Source: Cinclus cinclus
Taxonomy: Eukaryota > Chordata > Aves > Passeriformes > Cinclidae
Direction: 5' to 3'
Length of the DNA stretch: 64,000 bases
Assembly: GCF_963662255.1 (NCBI RefSeq)
Contig: NW_026912196.1
Span: 136,501 to 200,500, forward strand
Under the pieces are notes generated by a model. The model was not told where the DNA came from and searched no databases. It worked only from the letters and a program-made list of their open reading frames with translations. How positions within the stretch are numbered: position 1 is the first letter of the stretch; each line of letters starts with the position of its first letter. The position numbers and the translations under genes are program-made. Positions 35,855 to 49,644 of the stretch are shown piece after piece.

Positions 35855-37233
35855 GCAGGACAAATTTCTATGCTGGAACAGGATTGTCTGCGAGACAGCT
35901 CTCCGCAGCGCTAGTATTTGGCCAGGCTGAAATCAGCGCCACGGGAAGCCAATCTGACAAGCGGAGTGCAACGAGCGCGGCGATATGGGGCCACTTGGCA
36001 GGTGGCCGAAGAAAGACGGCTGCCCCGCGAATGGGGTGCCAGAAGGCAAGTTTCAGCAGGGCGTTGCGGGCGAGCTTAATGTGTAGCCGCAGTTGTTCTA
36101 GGCGAGATTGTAGCCGAGAAGCTTTCCGTCTCCATTCACGAGACAAGAAAAGCAGAACGCAATGGTCTAGAGGGTTGAGAAGAAAAGTGCTCGTAGCGAG
36201 CTCGTTGCGGCAGAAGCGAAAGCCAGGAGCAGCGTGCTCGCTGCGAGAAGTAGACGGCGCTTCGCCTCCTTGGGAAGGAAATGGCGTCTGGGCACGAACG
36301 GCAGCCAGCGAAGCTTCAGAACAGCAGGCTGTTCTGCTCAGCGTACGAGCCTGAAGTGAGTGGCAAGGGCTAAGGGGACAGTCCCAAGGCATCTAGCTTT
36401 CCTGCTAGCAATGCCATTTCTACCCTGCTGTGGAAAACATTGTCCTCTGCCCTTCTGCTCCGAGAGGCAGAGAGCACCTCGGCAGACGCAGTGCAGAGGG
36501 AAAGGACACAGTATCCGAGGGAGCGTGACGCCGCTTAGGCGGGCAAAGCAGAAAGGTGCCGCCCGGCACTGGCTTTGACTCCCTGAGCTTCCTTGCTAGG
36601 ACAGCAGCTGCCGAAAGCTGGCAACTAGGCTGCCAGAGTGCAGAATGTCGGCGGTCTGGCACGCCTGCTTGCCGAAAGCCAGGATCAGCGAGACAGCGTG
36701 CTAGGCTCTGTTTCACAGCACCTTGGAGAACACGCCCTTGAAGAATGCCGTCTCTGTTCCGCAAAAGCTCTGCCACAGTGAAGGTGGAAGAAGCAGCCTG
36801 TGGCCACGGGCAGAGCTGGTCAACAGCTGCGCCTAACTTTCCCAAGCTGCGAGAGCATTCTCAGCCGAGTTCTGCTTTGACAGAGCTATTGCTGAACTTT
36901 TGCAGTCCCGGAGGCTGCTGAAACCAAGGCTGTGTTCTGCCTCTTCATTCTTGCCTTCCTGTGCTCCAGCGAGAAGTGAAGCTCTGGCACGGCATTCAGC
37001 TTTGCCGCCTCTCTGCACGGAAAGCACTAGACAGAACTAGTGTGCTTCGTGCATGCTCTGTCCTCGCTTTTATGGTCACTGCTCTGCTTTTTGCTTGGCA
37101 GCGTTCCAAGGGTCCACGGCATACCTCTCGCACAGCGAGAGGTGGCCGGCGAGGAATATTTGCTGGCTTAAGTCGTTCCATGCTCCAGGCATTCATCAGA
37201 GCAACACCATGGGGGAAAAGAGGGGGGAACATT
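35855..37233 (+). repeat. Repeat unit 27
   Basis: Site string G-G-C-T-G-C-T-C, identical to unit 32 five units on. No private change seen. Confidence 0.97.
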
Positions 37234-38612
37234 GCAGGACAAATTTCTATGCTGGAACAGGATTGTCTGCGAGACAGCTCTCCGCAGCGCTAGTATTTGG
37301 CCAGGCTGAAATCAGCGCCACGGGAAGCCAATCTGACAAGCGGAGTGCAACGAGCGCGGCGATATGGGGCCACTTGGCAGGTGGCCGAAGAAAGACGGCT
37401 GCCCCGCGAATGGGGTGCCAGAAGGCAAGTTTCAGCAGGGCGTTGCGGGCGAGCTTAATGTGTAGCCGCAGTTGTTCTAGGCGAGATTGTAGCCGAGAAG
37501 CTTTCCGTCTCCATTCACGAGACAAGAAAAGCAGAACGCAATGGTCTAGAGGGTTGAGAAGAAAAGTGCTCGTAGCGAGCTCGTTGCGGCAGAAGCGAAA
37601 GCCAGGAGCAGCGTGCTCGCTGCGAGAAGTAGACGGCGCTTCGCCTCCTTGGGAAGGAAATGGCGTCTGGGCACGAACGGCAGCCAGCGAAGCTTCAGAA
37701 CAGCAGGCTGTTCTGCTCAGCGTACGAGCCTGAAGTGAGTGGCAAGGGCTAAGGGGACAGTCCCAAGGCATCTAGCTTTCCTGCTAGCAATGCCATTTCT
37801 ACCCTGCTGTGGAAAACATTGTCCTCTGCCCTTCTGCTCCGAGAGGCAGAGAGCACCTCGGCAGACGCAGTGCAGAGGGAAAGGACACACTATCCGAGGG
37901 AGCGTGACGCCGCTTAGGCGGGCAAAGCAGAAAGGTGCCGCCCGGCACTGGCTTTGACTCCCTGAGCTTCCTTGCTAGGACAGCAGCTGCCGAAAGCTGG
38001 CAACTAGGCTGCCAGAGTGCAGAATGTCGGCGGTCTGGCACGCCTGCTTGCCGAAAGCCAGGATCAGCGAGACAGCGTGCTAGGCTCTGTTTCACAGCAC
38101 CTTGGAGAACACGCCCTTGAAGAATGCCGTCTCTGTTCCGCAAAAGCTCTGCCACAGTGAAGGTGGAAGAAGCAGCCTGTGGCCACGGGCAGAGCTGGTC
38201 AACAGCTGCGCCTAACTTTGCCAAGCTGCGAGAGCATTCTCAGCCGAGTTCTGCTTTGACAGAGCTATTGCTGAACTTTTGCAGTCCCGGAGGCTGCTGA
38301 AACCAAGGCTGTGTTCTGCCTCTTCATTCTTGCCTTCCTGTGCTCCAGCGAGAAGTGAAGCTCTGGCACGGCATTCAGCTTTGCCGCCTCTCTGCACGGA
38401 AAGCACTAGACAGAACTAGTGTGCTTCGTGCATGCTCTCTCCTCGCTTTTATGGTCACTGCTCTGCTTTTTGCTTGGCAGCGTTCCAAGGGTCCACGGCA
38501 TACCTCTCGCACAGCGAGAGGTGGCCGGCGAGGAATACTTGCTGGCTTAAGTCGTTCCATGCTCAAGGCATTCATCAGAGCAACACCATGGGGGAAAAGA
38601 GGGGGGAACATT
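37234..38612 (+). repeat. Repeat unit 28
   Basis: Site string C-G-G-T-C-C-C-A, unique. No private change seen. Confidence 0.97.
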
Positions 38613-39991
38613 GCAGGACAAATTTCTATGCTGGAACAGGATTGTCTGCGAGACAGCTCTCCGCAGCGCTAGTATTTGGCCAGGCTGAAATCAGCGCCAC
38701 GGGAAGCCAATCTGACAAGCGGAGTGCAACGAGCGCGGCGATATGGGGCCACTTGGCAGGTGGCCGAAGAAAGACGGCTGCCCCGCGAATGGGGTGCCAG
38801 AAGGCAAGTTTCAGCAGGGCGTTGCGGGCGAGCTTAATGTGTAGCCGCAGTTGTTCTAGGCGAGATTGTAGCCGAGAAGCTTTCCGTCTCCATTCACGAG
38901 ACAAGAAAAGCAGAACGCAATGGTCTAGAGGGTTGAGAAGAAAAGTGCTCGTAGCGAGCTCGTTGCGGCAGAAGCGAAAGCCAGGAGCAGCGTGCTCGCT
39001 GCGAGAAGTAGACGGCGCTTCGCCTCCTTGGGAAGGAAATGGCGTCTGGGCACGAACGGCAGCCAGCGAAGCTTCAGAACAGCAGGCTGTTCTGCTCAGC
39101 GTACGAGCCTGAAGTGAGTGGCAAGGGCTAAGGGGACAGTCCCAAGGCATCTAGCTTTCCTGCTAGCAATGCCATTTCTACCCTGCTGTGGAAAACATTG
39201 TCCTCTGCCCTTCTGCTCCGAGAGGCAGAGAGCACCTCGGCAGACGCAGTGCAGAGGGAAAGGACACACTATCCGAGGGAGCGTGACGCCGCTTAGGCAG
39301 GCAAAGCAGAAAGGTGCCGCCCGGCACTGGCTTTGACTCCCTGAGCTTCCTTGCTAGGACAGCAGCTGCCGAAAGCTGGCAACTAGGCTGCCAGAGTGCA
39401 GAATGTCGGCGGTCTGGCACGCCTGCTTGCCGAAAGCCAGGATCAGCGAGACAGCGTGCTAGGCTCTGTTTCACAGCACCTTGGAGAACACGCCCTTGAA
39501 GAATGCCGTCTCTGTTCCGCAAAAGCTCTGCCACAGTGAAGGTGGAAGAAGCAGCCTGTGGCCACGGGCAGAGCTGGTCAACAGCTGCGCCTAACTTTGC
39601 CAAGCTGCGAGAGCATTCTCAGCCGAGTTCTGCTTTGACAGAGCTATTGCTGAACTTTTGCAGTCCCGGAGGCTGCTGAAACCAAGGCTGTGTTCTGCCT
39701 CTTCATTCTTGCCTTCCTGTGCTCCAGCGAGAAGTGAAGCTCTGGCACGGCATTCAGCTTTGCCGCCTCTCTGCACGGAAAGCACTAGACAGAACTAGTG
39801 CGCTTCGTGCATGCTCTGTCCTCGCTTTTATGGTCACTGCTCTGCTTTTTGCTTGGCAGCGTTCCAAGGGTCCACGGCATACCTCTCGCACAGCGAGAGG
39901 TGGCCGGCGAGGAATATTTGCTGGCTTAAGTCGTTCCATGCTCCAGGCATTCATCAGAGCAACACCATGGGGGAAAAGAGGGGGGAACATT
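38613..39991 (+). repeat. Repeat unit 29
   Basis: Site string C-A-G-C-G-C-T-C, unique. No private change seen. Confidence 0.97.
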
Positions 39992-41370
39992 GCAGGACAA
40001 ATTTCTATGCTGGAACAGGATTGTCTGCGAGACAGCTCTCCGCAGCGCTAGTATTTGGCCAGGCTGAAATCAGCGCCACGGGAAGCCAATCTGACAAGCG
40101 GAGTGCAACGAGCGCGGCGATATGGGGCCACTTGGCAGGTGGCCGAAGAAAGACGGCTGCCCCGCGAATGGGGTGCCAGAAGGCAAGTTTCAGCAGGGCG
40201 TTGCGGGCGAGCTTAATGTGTAGCCGCAGTTGTTCTAGGCGAGATTGTAGCCGAGAAGCTTTCCGTCTCCATTCACGAGACAAGAAAAGCAGAACGCAAT
40301 GGTCTAGAGGGTTGAGAAGAAAAGTGCTCGTAGCGAGCTCGTTGCGGCAGAAGCGAAAGCCAGGAGCAGCGTGCTCGCTGCGAGAAGTAGACGGCGCTTC
40401 GCCTCCTTGGGAAGGAAATGGCGTCTGGGCACGAACGGCAGCCAGCGAAGCTTCAGAACAGCAGGCTGTTCTGCTCAGCGTACGAGCCTGAAGTGAGTGG
40501 CAAGGGCTAAGGGGACAGTCCCAAGGCATCTAGCTTTCCTGCTAGCAATGCCATTTCTACCCTGCTGTGGAAAACATTGTCCTCTGCCCTTCTGCTCCGA
40601 GAGGCAGAGAGCACCTCGGCAGACGCAGTGCAGAGGGAAAGGACACACTATCCGAGGGAGCGTGACGCCGCTTAGGCAGGCAAAGCAGAAAGGTGCCGCC
40701 CGGCACTGGCTTTGACTCCCTGAGCTTCCTTGCTAGGACAGCAGCTGCCGAAAGCTGGCAACTAGGCTGCCAGAGTGCAGAATGTCGGCGGTCTGGCACG
40801 CCTGCTTGCCGAAAGCCAGGATCAGCGAGACAGCGTGCTAGGCTCTGTTTCACAGCACCTTGGAGAACACGCCCTTGAAGAATGCCGTCTCTGTTCCGCA
40901 AAAGCTCTGCCACAGTGAAGGTGGAAGAAGCAGCCTGTGGCCACGGGCAGAGCTGGTCAACAGCTGCGCCTAACTTTGCCAAGCTGCGAGAGCATTCTCA
41001 GCCGAGTTCTGCTTTGACAGAGCTATTGCTGAACTTTTGCAGTCCCGGAGGCTGCTGAAACCAAGGCTGTGTTCTGCCTCTTCATTCTTGCCTTCCTGTG
41101 CTCCAGCGAGAAGTGAAGCTCTGGCACGGCATTCAGCTTTGCCGCCTCTCTGCACGGAAAGCACTAGACAGAACTAGTGCGCTTCGTGCATGCTCTCTCC
41201 TCGCTTTTATGGTCACTGCTCTGCTTTTTGCTTGGCAGCGTTCCAAGGGTCCACGGCATACCTCTCGCACAGCGAGAGGTGGCCGGCGAGGAATACTTGC
41301 TGGCTTAAGTCGTTCCATGCTCAAGGCATTCATCAGAGCAACACCATGGGGGAAAAGAGGGGGGAACATT
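39992..41370 (+). repeat. Repeat unit 30
   Basis: Site string C-A-G-C-C-C-C-A, unique. No private change seen. Confidence 0.97.
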
Positions 41371-42749
41371 GCAGGACAAATTTCTATGCTGGAACAGGAT
41401 TGTCTGCGAGACAGCTCTCCGCAGCGCTAGTATTTGGCCAGGCTGAAATCAGCGCCACGGGAAGCCAATCTGACAAGCGGAGTGCAACGAGCGCGGCGAT
41501 ATGGGGCCACTTGGCAGGTGGCCGAAGAAAGACGGCTGCCCCGCGAATGGGGTGCCAGAAGGCAAGTTTCAGCAGGGCGTTGCGGGCGAGCTTAATGTGT
41601 AGCCGCAGTTGTTCTAGGCGAGATTGTAGCCGAGAAGCTTTCCGTCTCCATTCACGAGACAAGAAAAGCAGAACGCAATGGTCTAGAGGGTTGAGAAGAA
41701 AAGTGCTCGTAGCGAGCTCGTTGCGGCAGAAGCGAAAGCCAGGAGCAGCGTGCTCGCTGCGAGAAGTAGACGGCGCTTCGCCTCCTTGGGAAGGAAATGG
41801 CGTCTGGGCACGAACGGCAGCCAGCGAAGCTTCAGAACAGCAGGCTGTTCTGCTCAGCGTACGAGCCTGAAGTGAGTGGCAAGGGCTAAGGGGACAGTCC
41901 CAAGGCATCTAGCTTTCCTGCTAGCAATGCCATTTCTACCCTGCTGTGGAAAACATTGTCCTCTGCCCTTCTGCTCCGAGAGGCAGAGAGCACCTCGGCA
42001 GACGCAGTGCAGAGGGAAAGGACACAGTATCCGAGGGAGCGTGACGCCGCTTAGGCGGGCAAAGCAGAAAGGTGCCGCCCGGCACTGGCTTTGACTCCCT
42101 GAGCTTCCTTGCTAGGACAGCAGCTGCCGAAAGCTGGCAACTAGGCTGCCAGAGTGCAGAATGTCGGCGGTCTGGCACGCCTGCTTGCCGAAAGCCAGGA
42201 TCAGCGAGACAGCGTGCTAGGCTCTGTTTCACAGCACCTTGGAGAACACGCCCTTGAAGAATGCCGTCTCTGTTCCGCAAAAGCTCTGCCACAGTGAAGG
42301 TGGAAGAAGCAGCCTGTGGCCACGGGCAGAGCTGGTCAACAGCTGCGCCTAACTTTCCCAAGCTGCGAGAGCATTCTCAGCCGAGTTCTGCTTTGACAGA
42401 GCTATTGCTGAACTTTTGCAGTCCCGGAGGCTGCTGAAACCAAGGCTGTGTTCTGCCTCTTCATTCTTGCCTTCCTGTGCTCCAGCGAGAAGTGAAGCTC
42501 TGGCACGGCATTCAGCTTTGCCGCCTCTCTGCACGGAAAGCACTAGACAGAACTAGTGTGCTTCGTGCATGCTCTCTCCTCGCTTTTATGGTCACTGCTC
42601 TGCTTTTTGCTTGGCAGCGTTCCAAGGGTCCACGGCATACCTCTCGCACAGCGAGAGGTGGCCGGCGAGGAATATTTGCTGGCTTAAGTCGTTCCATGCT
42701 CAAGGCATTCATCAGAGCAACACCATGGGGGAAAAGAGGGGGGAACATT
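41371..42749 (+). repeat. Repeat unit 31
   Basis: Site string G-G-C-T-C-C-T-A, unique. No private change seen. Confidence 0.97.
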
Positions 42750-44128
42750 GCAGGACAAATTTCTATGCTGGAACAGGATTGTCTGCGAGACAGCTCTCCG
42801 CAGCGCTAGTATTTGGCCAGGCTGAAATCAGCGCCACGGGAAGCCAATCTGACAAGCGGAGTGCAACGAGCGCGGCGATATGGGGCCACTTGGCAGGTGG
42901 CCGAAGAAAGACGGCTGCCCCGCGAATGGGGTGCCAGAAGGCAAGTTTCAGCAGGGCGTTGCGGGCGAGCTTAATGTGTAGCCGCAGTTGTTCTAGGCGA
43001 GATTGTAGCCGAGAAGCTTTCCGTCTCCATTCACGAGACAAGAAAAGCAGAACGCAATGGTCTAGAGGGTTGAGAAGAAAAGTGCTCGTAGCGAGCTCGT
43101 TGCGGCAGAAGCGAAAGCCAGGAGCAGCGTGCTCGCTGCGAGAAGTAGACGGCGCTTCGCCTCCTTGGGAAGGAAATGGCGTCTGGGCACGAACGGCAGC
43201 CAGCGAAGCTTCAGAACAGCAGGCTGTTCTGCTCAGCGTACGAGCCTGAAGTGAGTGGCAAGGGCTAAGGGGACAGTCCCAAGGCATCTAGCTTTCCTGC
43301 TAGCAATGCCATTTCTACCCTGCTGTGGAAAACATTGTCCTCTGCCCTTCTGCTCCGAGAGGCAGAGAGCACCTCGGCAGACGCAGTGCAGAGGGAAAGG
43401 ACACAGTATCCGAGGGAGCGTGACGCCGCTTAGGCGGGCAAAGCAGAAAGGTGCCGCCCGGCACTGGCTTTGACTCCCTGAGCTTCCTTGCTAGGACAGC
43501 AGCTGCCGAAAGCTGGCAACTAGGCTGCCAGAGTGCAGAATGTCGGCGGTCTGGCACGCCTGCTTGCCGAAAGCCAGGATCAGCGAGACAGCGTGCTAGG
43601 CTCTGTTTCACAGCACCTTGGAGAACACGCCCTTGAAGAATGCCGTCTCTGTTCCGCAAAAGCTCTGCCACAGTGAAGGTGGAAGAAGCAGCCTGTGGCC
43701 ACGGGCAGAGCTGGTCAACAGCTGCGCCTAACTTTCCCAAGCTGCGAGAGCATTCTCAGCCGAGTTCTGCTTTGACAGAGCTATTGCTGAACTTTTGCAG
43801 TCCCGGAGGCTGCTGAAACCAAGGCTGTGTTCTGCCTCTTCATTCTTGCCTTCCTGTGCTCCAGCGAGAAGTGAAGCTCTGGCACGGCATTCAGCTTTGC
43901 CGCCTCTCTGCACGGAAAGCACTAGACAGAACTAGTGTGCTTCGTGCATGCTCTGTCCTCGCTTTTATGGTCACTGCTCTGCTTTTTGCTTGGCAGCGTT
44001 CCAAGGGTCCACGGCATACCTCTCGCACAGCGAGAGGTGGCCGGCGAGGAATATTTGCTGGCTTAAGTCGTTCCATGCTCCAGGCATTCATCAGAGCAAC
44101 ACCATGGGGGAAAAGAGGGGGGAACATT
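42750..44128 (+). repeat. Repeat unit 32
   Basis: Site string G-G-C-T-G-C-T-C, identical to unit 27. No private change seen. Confidence 0.97.
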
Positions 44129-45507
44129 GCAGGACAAATTTCTATGCTGGAACAGGATTGTCTGCGAGACAGCTCTCCGCAGCGCTAGTATTTGGCCAGG
44201 CTGAAATCAGCGCCACGGGAAGCCAATCTGACAAGCGGAGTGCAACGAGCGCGGCGATATGGGGCCACTTGGCAGGTGGCCGAAGAAAGACGGCTGCCCC
44301 GCGAATGGGGTGCCAGAAGGCAAGTTTCAGCAGGGCGTTGCGGGCGAGCTTAATGTGTAGCCGCAGTTGTTCTAGGCGAGATTGTAGCCGAGAAGCTTTC
44401 CGTCTCCATTCACGAGACAAGAAAAGCAGAACGCAATGGTCTAGAGGGTTGAGAAGAAAAGTGCTCGTAGCGAGCTCGTTGCGGCAGAAGCGAAAGCCAG
44501 GAGCAGCGTGCTCGCTGCGAGAAGTAGACGGCGCTTCGCCTCCTTGGGAAGGAAATGGCGTCTGGGCACGAACGGCAGCCAGCGAAGCTTCAGAACAGCA
44601 GGCTGTTCTGCTCAGCGTACGAGCCTGAAGTGAGTGGCAAGGGCTAAGGGGACAGTCCCAAGGCATCTAGCTTTCCTGCTAGCAATGCCATTTCTACCCT
44701 GCTGTGGAAAACATTGTCCTCTGCCCTTCTGCTCCGAGAGGCAGAGAGCACCTCGGCAGACGCAGTGCAGAGGGAAAGGACACACTATCCGAGGGAGCGT
44801 GACGCCGCTTAGGCGGGCAAAGCAGAAAGGTGCCGCCCGGCACTGGCTTTGACTCCCTGAGCTTCCTTGCTAGGACAGCAGCTGCCGAAAGCTGGCAACT
44901 AGGCTGCCAGAGTGCAGAATGTCGGCGGTCTGGCACGCCTGCTTGCCGAAAGCCAGGATCAGCGAGACAGCGTGCTAGGCTCTGTTTCACAGCACCTTGG
45001 AGAACACGCCCTTGAAGAATGCCGTCTCTGTTCCGCAAAAGCTCTGCCACAGTGAAGGTGGAAGAAGCAGCCTGTGGCCACGGGCAGAGCTGGTCAACAG
45101 CTGCGCCTAACTTTGCCAAGCTGCGAGAGCATTCTCAGCCGAGTTCTGCTTTGACAGAGCTATTGCTGAACTTTTGCAGTCCCGGAGGCTGCTGAAACCA
45201 AGGCTGTGTTCTGCCTCTTCATTCTTGCCTTCCTGTGCTCCAGCGAGAAGTGAAGCTCTGGCACGGCATTCAGCTTTGCCGCCTCTCTGCACGGAAAGCA
45301 CTAGACAGAACTAGTGCGCTTCGTGCATGCTCTCTCCTCGCTTTTATGGTCACTGCTCTGCTTTTTGCTTGGCAGCGTTCCAAGGGTCCACGGCATACCT
45401 CTTGCACAGCGAGAGGTGGCCGGCGAGGAATACTTGCTGGCTTAAGTCGTTCCATGCTCAAGGCATTCATCAGAGCAACACCATGGGGGAAAAGAGGGGG
45501 GAACATT
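44129..45507 (+). repeat. Repeat unit 33
   Basis: Site string C-G-G-C-C-T-C-A, unique. No private change seen. Confidence 0.97.
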
Positions 45508-46886
45508 GCAGGACAAATTTCTATGCTGGAACAGGATTGTCTGCGAGACAGCTCTCCGCAGCGCTAGTATTTGGCCAGGCTGAAATCAGCGCCACGGGAA
45601 GCCAATCTGACAAGCGGAGTGCAACGAGCGCGGCGATATGGGGCCACTTGGCAGGTGGCCGAAGAAAGACGGCTGCCCCGCGAATGGGGTGCCAGAAGGC
45701 AAGTTTCAGCAGGGCGTTGCGGGCGAGCTTAATGTGTAGCCGCAGTTGTTCTAGGCGAGATTGTAGCCGAGAAGCTTTCCGTCTCCATTCACGAGACAAG
45801 AAAAGCAGAACGCAATGGTCTAGAGGGTTGAGAAGAAAAGTGCTCGTAGCGAGCTCGTTGCGGCAGAAGCGAAAGCCAGGAGCAGCGTGCTCGCTGCGAG
45901 AAGTAGACGGCGCTTCGCCTCCTTGGGAAGGAAATGGCGTCTGGGCACGAACGGCAGCCAGCGAAGCTTCAGAACAGCAGGCTGTTCTGCTCAGCGTACG
46001 AGCCTGAAGTGAGTGGCAAGGGCTAAGGGGACAGTCCCAAGGCATCTAGCTTTCCTGCTAGCAATGCCATTTCTACCCTGCTGTGGAAAACATTGTCCTC
46101 TGCCCTTCTGCTCCGAGAGGCAGAGAGCACCTCGGCAGACGCAGTGCAGAGGGAAAGGACACACTATCCGAGGGAGCGTGACGCCGCTTAGGCAGGCAAA
46201 GCAGAAAGGTGCCGCCCGGCACTGGCTTTGACTCCCTGAGCTTCCTTGCTAGGACAGCAGCTGCCGAAAGCTGGCAACTAGGCTGCCAGAGTGCAGAATG
46301 TCGGCGGTCTGGCACGCCTGCTTGCCGAAAGCCAGGATCAGCGAGACAGCGTGCTAGGCTCTGTTTCACAGCACCTTGGAGAACACGCCCTTGAAGAATG
46401 CCGTCTCTGTTCCGCAAAAGCTCTGCCACAGTGAAGGTGGAAGAAGCAGCCTGTGGCCACGGGCAGAGCTGGTCAACAGCTGCGCCTAACTTTCCCAAGC
46501 TGCGAGAGCATTCTCAGCCGAGTTCTGCTTTGACAGAGCTATTGCTGAACTTTTGCAGTCCCGGAGGCTGCTGAAACCAAGGCTGTGTTCTGCCTCTTCA
46601 TTCTTGCCTTCCTGTGCTCCAGCGAGAAGTGAAGCTCTGGCACGGCATTCAGCTTTGCCGCCTCTCTGCACGGAAAGCACTAGACAGAACTAGTGTGCTT
46701 CGTGCATGCTCTCTCCTCGCTTTTATGGTCACTGCTCTGCTTTTTGCTTGGCAGCGTTCCAAGGGTCCACGGCATACCTCTCGCACAGCGAGAGGTGGCC
46801 GGCGAGGAATATTTGCTGGCTTAAGTCGTTCCATGCTCCAGGCATTCATCAGAGCAACACCATGGGGGAAAAGAGGGGGGAACATT
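45508..46886 (+). repeat. Repeat unit 34
   Basis: Site string C-A-C-T-C-C-T-C, unique. No private change seen. Confidence 0.97.
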
Positions 46887-48265
46887 GCAGGACAAATTTC
46901 TATGCTGGAACAGGATTGTCTGCGAGACAGCTCTCCGCAGCGCTAGTATTTGGCCAGGCTGAAATCAGCGCCACGGGAAGCCAATCTGACAAGCGGAGTG
47001 CAACGAGCGCGGCGATATGGGGCCACTTGGCAGGTGGCCGAAGAAAGACGGCTGCCCCGCGAATGGGGTGCCAGAAGGCAAGTTTCAGCAGGGCGTTGCG
47101 GGCGAGCTTAATGTGTAGCCGCAGTTGTTCTAGGCGAGATTGTAGCCGAGAAGCTTTCCGTCTCCATTCACGAGACAAGAAAAGCAGAACGCAATGGTCT
47201 AGAGGGTTGAGAAGAAAAGTGCTCGTAGCGAGCTCGTTGCGGCAGAAGCGAAAGCCAGGAGCAGCGTGCTCGCTGCGAGAAGTAGACGGCGCTTCGCCTC
47301 CTTGGGAAGGAAATGGCGTCTGGGCACGAACGGCAGCCAGCGAAGCTTCAGAACAGCAGGCTGTTCTGCTCAGCGTACGAGCCTGAAGTGAGTGGCAAGG
47401 GCTAAGGGGACAGTCCCAAGGCATCTAGCTTTCCTGCTAGCAATGCCATTTCTACCCTGCTGTGGAAAACATTGTCCTCTGCCCTTCTGCTCCGAGAGGC
47501 AGAGAGCACCTCGGCAGACGCAGTGCAGAGGGAAAGGACACAGTATCCGAGGGAGCGTGACGCCGCTTAGGCGGGCAAAGCAGAAAGGTGCCGCCCGGCA
47601 CTGGCTTTGACTCCCTGAGCTTCCTTGCTAGGACAGCAGCTGCCGAAAGCTGGCAACTAGGCTGCCAGAGTGCAGAATGTCGGCGGTCTGGCACGCCTGC
47701 TTGCCGAAAGCCAGGATCAGCGAGACAGCGTGCTAGGCTCTGTTTCACAGCACCTTGGAGAACACGCCCTTGAAGAATGCCGTCTCTGTTCCGCAAAAGC
47801 TCTGCCACAGTGAAGGTGGAAGAAGCAGCCTGTGGCCACGGGCAGAGCTGGTCAACAGCTGCGCCTAACTTTGCCAAGCTGCGAGAGCATTCTCAGCCGA
47901 GTTCTGCTTTGACAGAGCTATTGCTGAACTTTTGCAGTCCCGGAGGCTGCTGAAACCAAGGCTGTGTTCTGCCTCTTCATTCTTGCCTTCCTGTGCTCCA
48001 GCGAGAAGTGAAGCTCTGGCACGGCATTCAGCTTTGCCGCCTCTCTGCACGGAAAGCACTAGACAGAACTAGTGCGCTTCGTGCATGCTCTGTCCTCGCT
48101 TTTATGGTCACTGCTCTGCTTTTTGCTTGGCAGCGTTCCAAGGGTCCACGGCATACCTCTCGCACAGCGAGAGGTGGCCGGCGAGGAATATTTGCTGGCT
48201 TAAGTCGTTCCATGCTCCAGGCATTCATCAGAGCAACACCATGGGGGAAAAGAGGGGGGAACATT
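46887..48265 (+). repeat. Repeat unit 35
   Basis: Site string G-G-G-C-G-C-T-C, unique. Differs from unit 36 only at p1206. Confidence 0.97.
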
Positions 48266-49644
48266 GCAGGACAAATTTCTATGCTGGAACAGGATTGTCT
48301 GCGAGACAGCTCTCCGCAGCGCTAGTATTTGGCCAGGCTGAAATCAGCGCCACGGGAAGCCAATCTGACAAGCGGAGTGCAACGAGCGCGGCGATATGGG
48401 GCCACTTGGCAGGTGGCCGAAGAAAGACGGCTGCCCCGCGAATGGGGTGCCAGAAGGCAAGTTTCAGCAGGGCGTTGCGGGCGAGCTTAATGTGTAGCCG
48501 CAGTTGTTCTAGGCGAGATTGTAGCCGAGAAGCTTTCCGTCTCCATTCACGAGACAAGAAAAGCAGAACGCAATGGTCTAGAGGGTTGAGAAGAAAAGTG
48601 CTCGTAGCGAGCTCGTTGCGGCAGAAGCGAAAGCCAGGAGCAGCGTGCTCGCTGCGAGAAGTAGACGGCGCTTCGCCTCCTTGGGAAGGAAATGGCGTCT
48701 GGGCACGAACGGCAGCCAGCGAAGCTTCAGAACAGCAGGCTGTTCTGCTCAGCGTACGAGCCTGAAGTGAGTGGCAAGGGCTAAGGGGACAGTCCCAAGG
48801 CATCTAGCTTTCCTGCTAGCAATGCCATTTCTACCCTGCTGTGGAAAACATTGTCCTCTGCCCTTCTGCTCCGAGAGGCAGAGAGCACCTCGGCAGACGC
48901 AGTGCAGAGGGAAAGGACACAGTATCCGAGGGAGCGTGACGCCGCTTAGGCGGGCAAAGCAGAAAGGTGCCGCCCGGCACTGGCTTTGACTCCCTGAGCT
49001 TCCTTGCTAGGACAGCAGCTGCCGAAAGCTGGCAACTAGGCTGCCAGAGTGCAGAATGTCGGCGGTCTGGCACGCCTGCTTGCCGAAAGCCAGGATCAGC
49101 GAGACAGCGTGCTAGGCTCTGTTTCACAGCACCTTGGAGAACACGCCCTTGAAGAATGCCGTCTCTGTTCCGCAAAAGCTCTGCCACAGTGAAGGTGGAA
49201 GAAGCAGCCTGTGGCCACGGGCAGAGCTGGTCAACAGCTGCGCCTAACTTTGCCAAGCTGCGAGAGCATTCTCAGCCGAGTTCTGCTTTGACAGAGCTAT
49301 TGCTGAACTTTTGCAGTCCCGGAGGCTGCTGAAACCAAGGCTGTGTTCTGCCTCTTCATTCTTGCCTTCCTGTGCTCCAGCGAGAAGTGAAGCTCTGGCA
49401 CGGCATTCAGCTTTGCCGCCTCTCTGCACGGAAAGCACTAGACAGAACTAGTGCGCTTCGTGCATGCTCTCTCCTCGCTTTTATGGTCACTGCTCTGCTT
49501 TTTGCTTGGCAGCGTTCCAAGGGTCCACGGCATACCTCTCGCACAGCGAGAGGTGGCCGGCGAGGAATATTTGCTGGCTTAAGTCGTTCCATGCTCCAGG
49601 CATTCATCAGAGCAACACCATGGGGGAAAAGAGGGGGGAACATT
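48266..49644 (+). repeat. Repeat unit 36
   Basis: Site string G-G-G-C-C-C-T-C, unique. Last unit with C at p1332 (base 49597). Confidence 0.97.
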
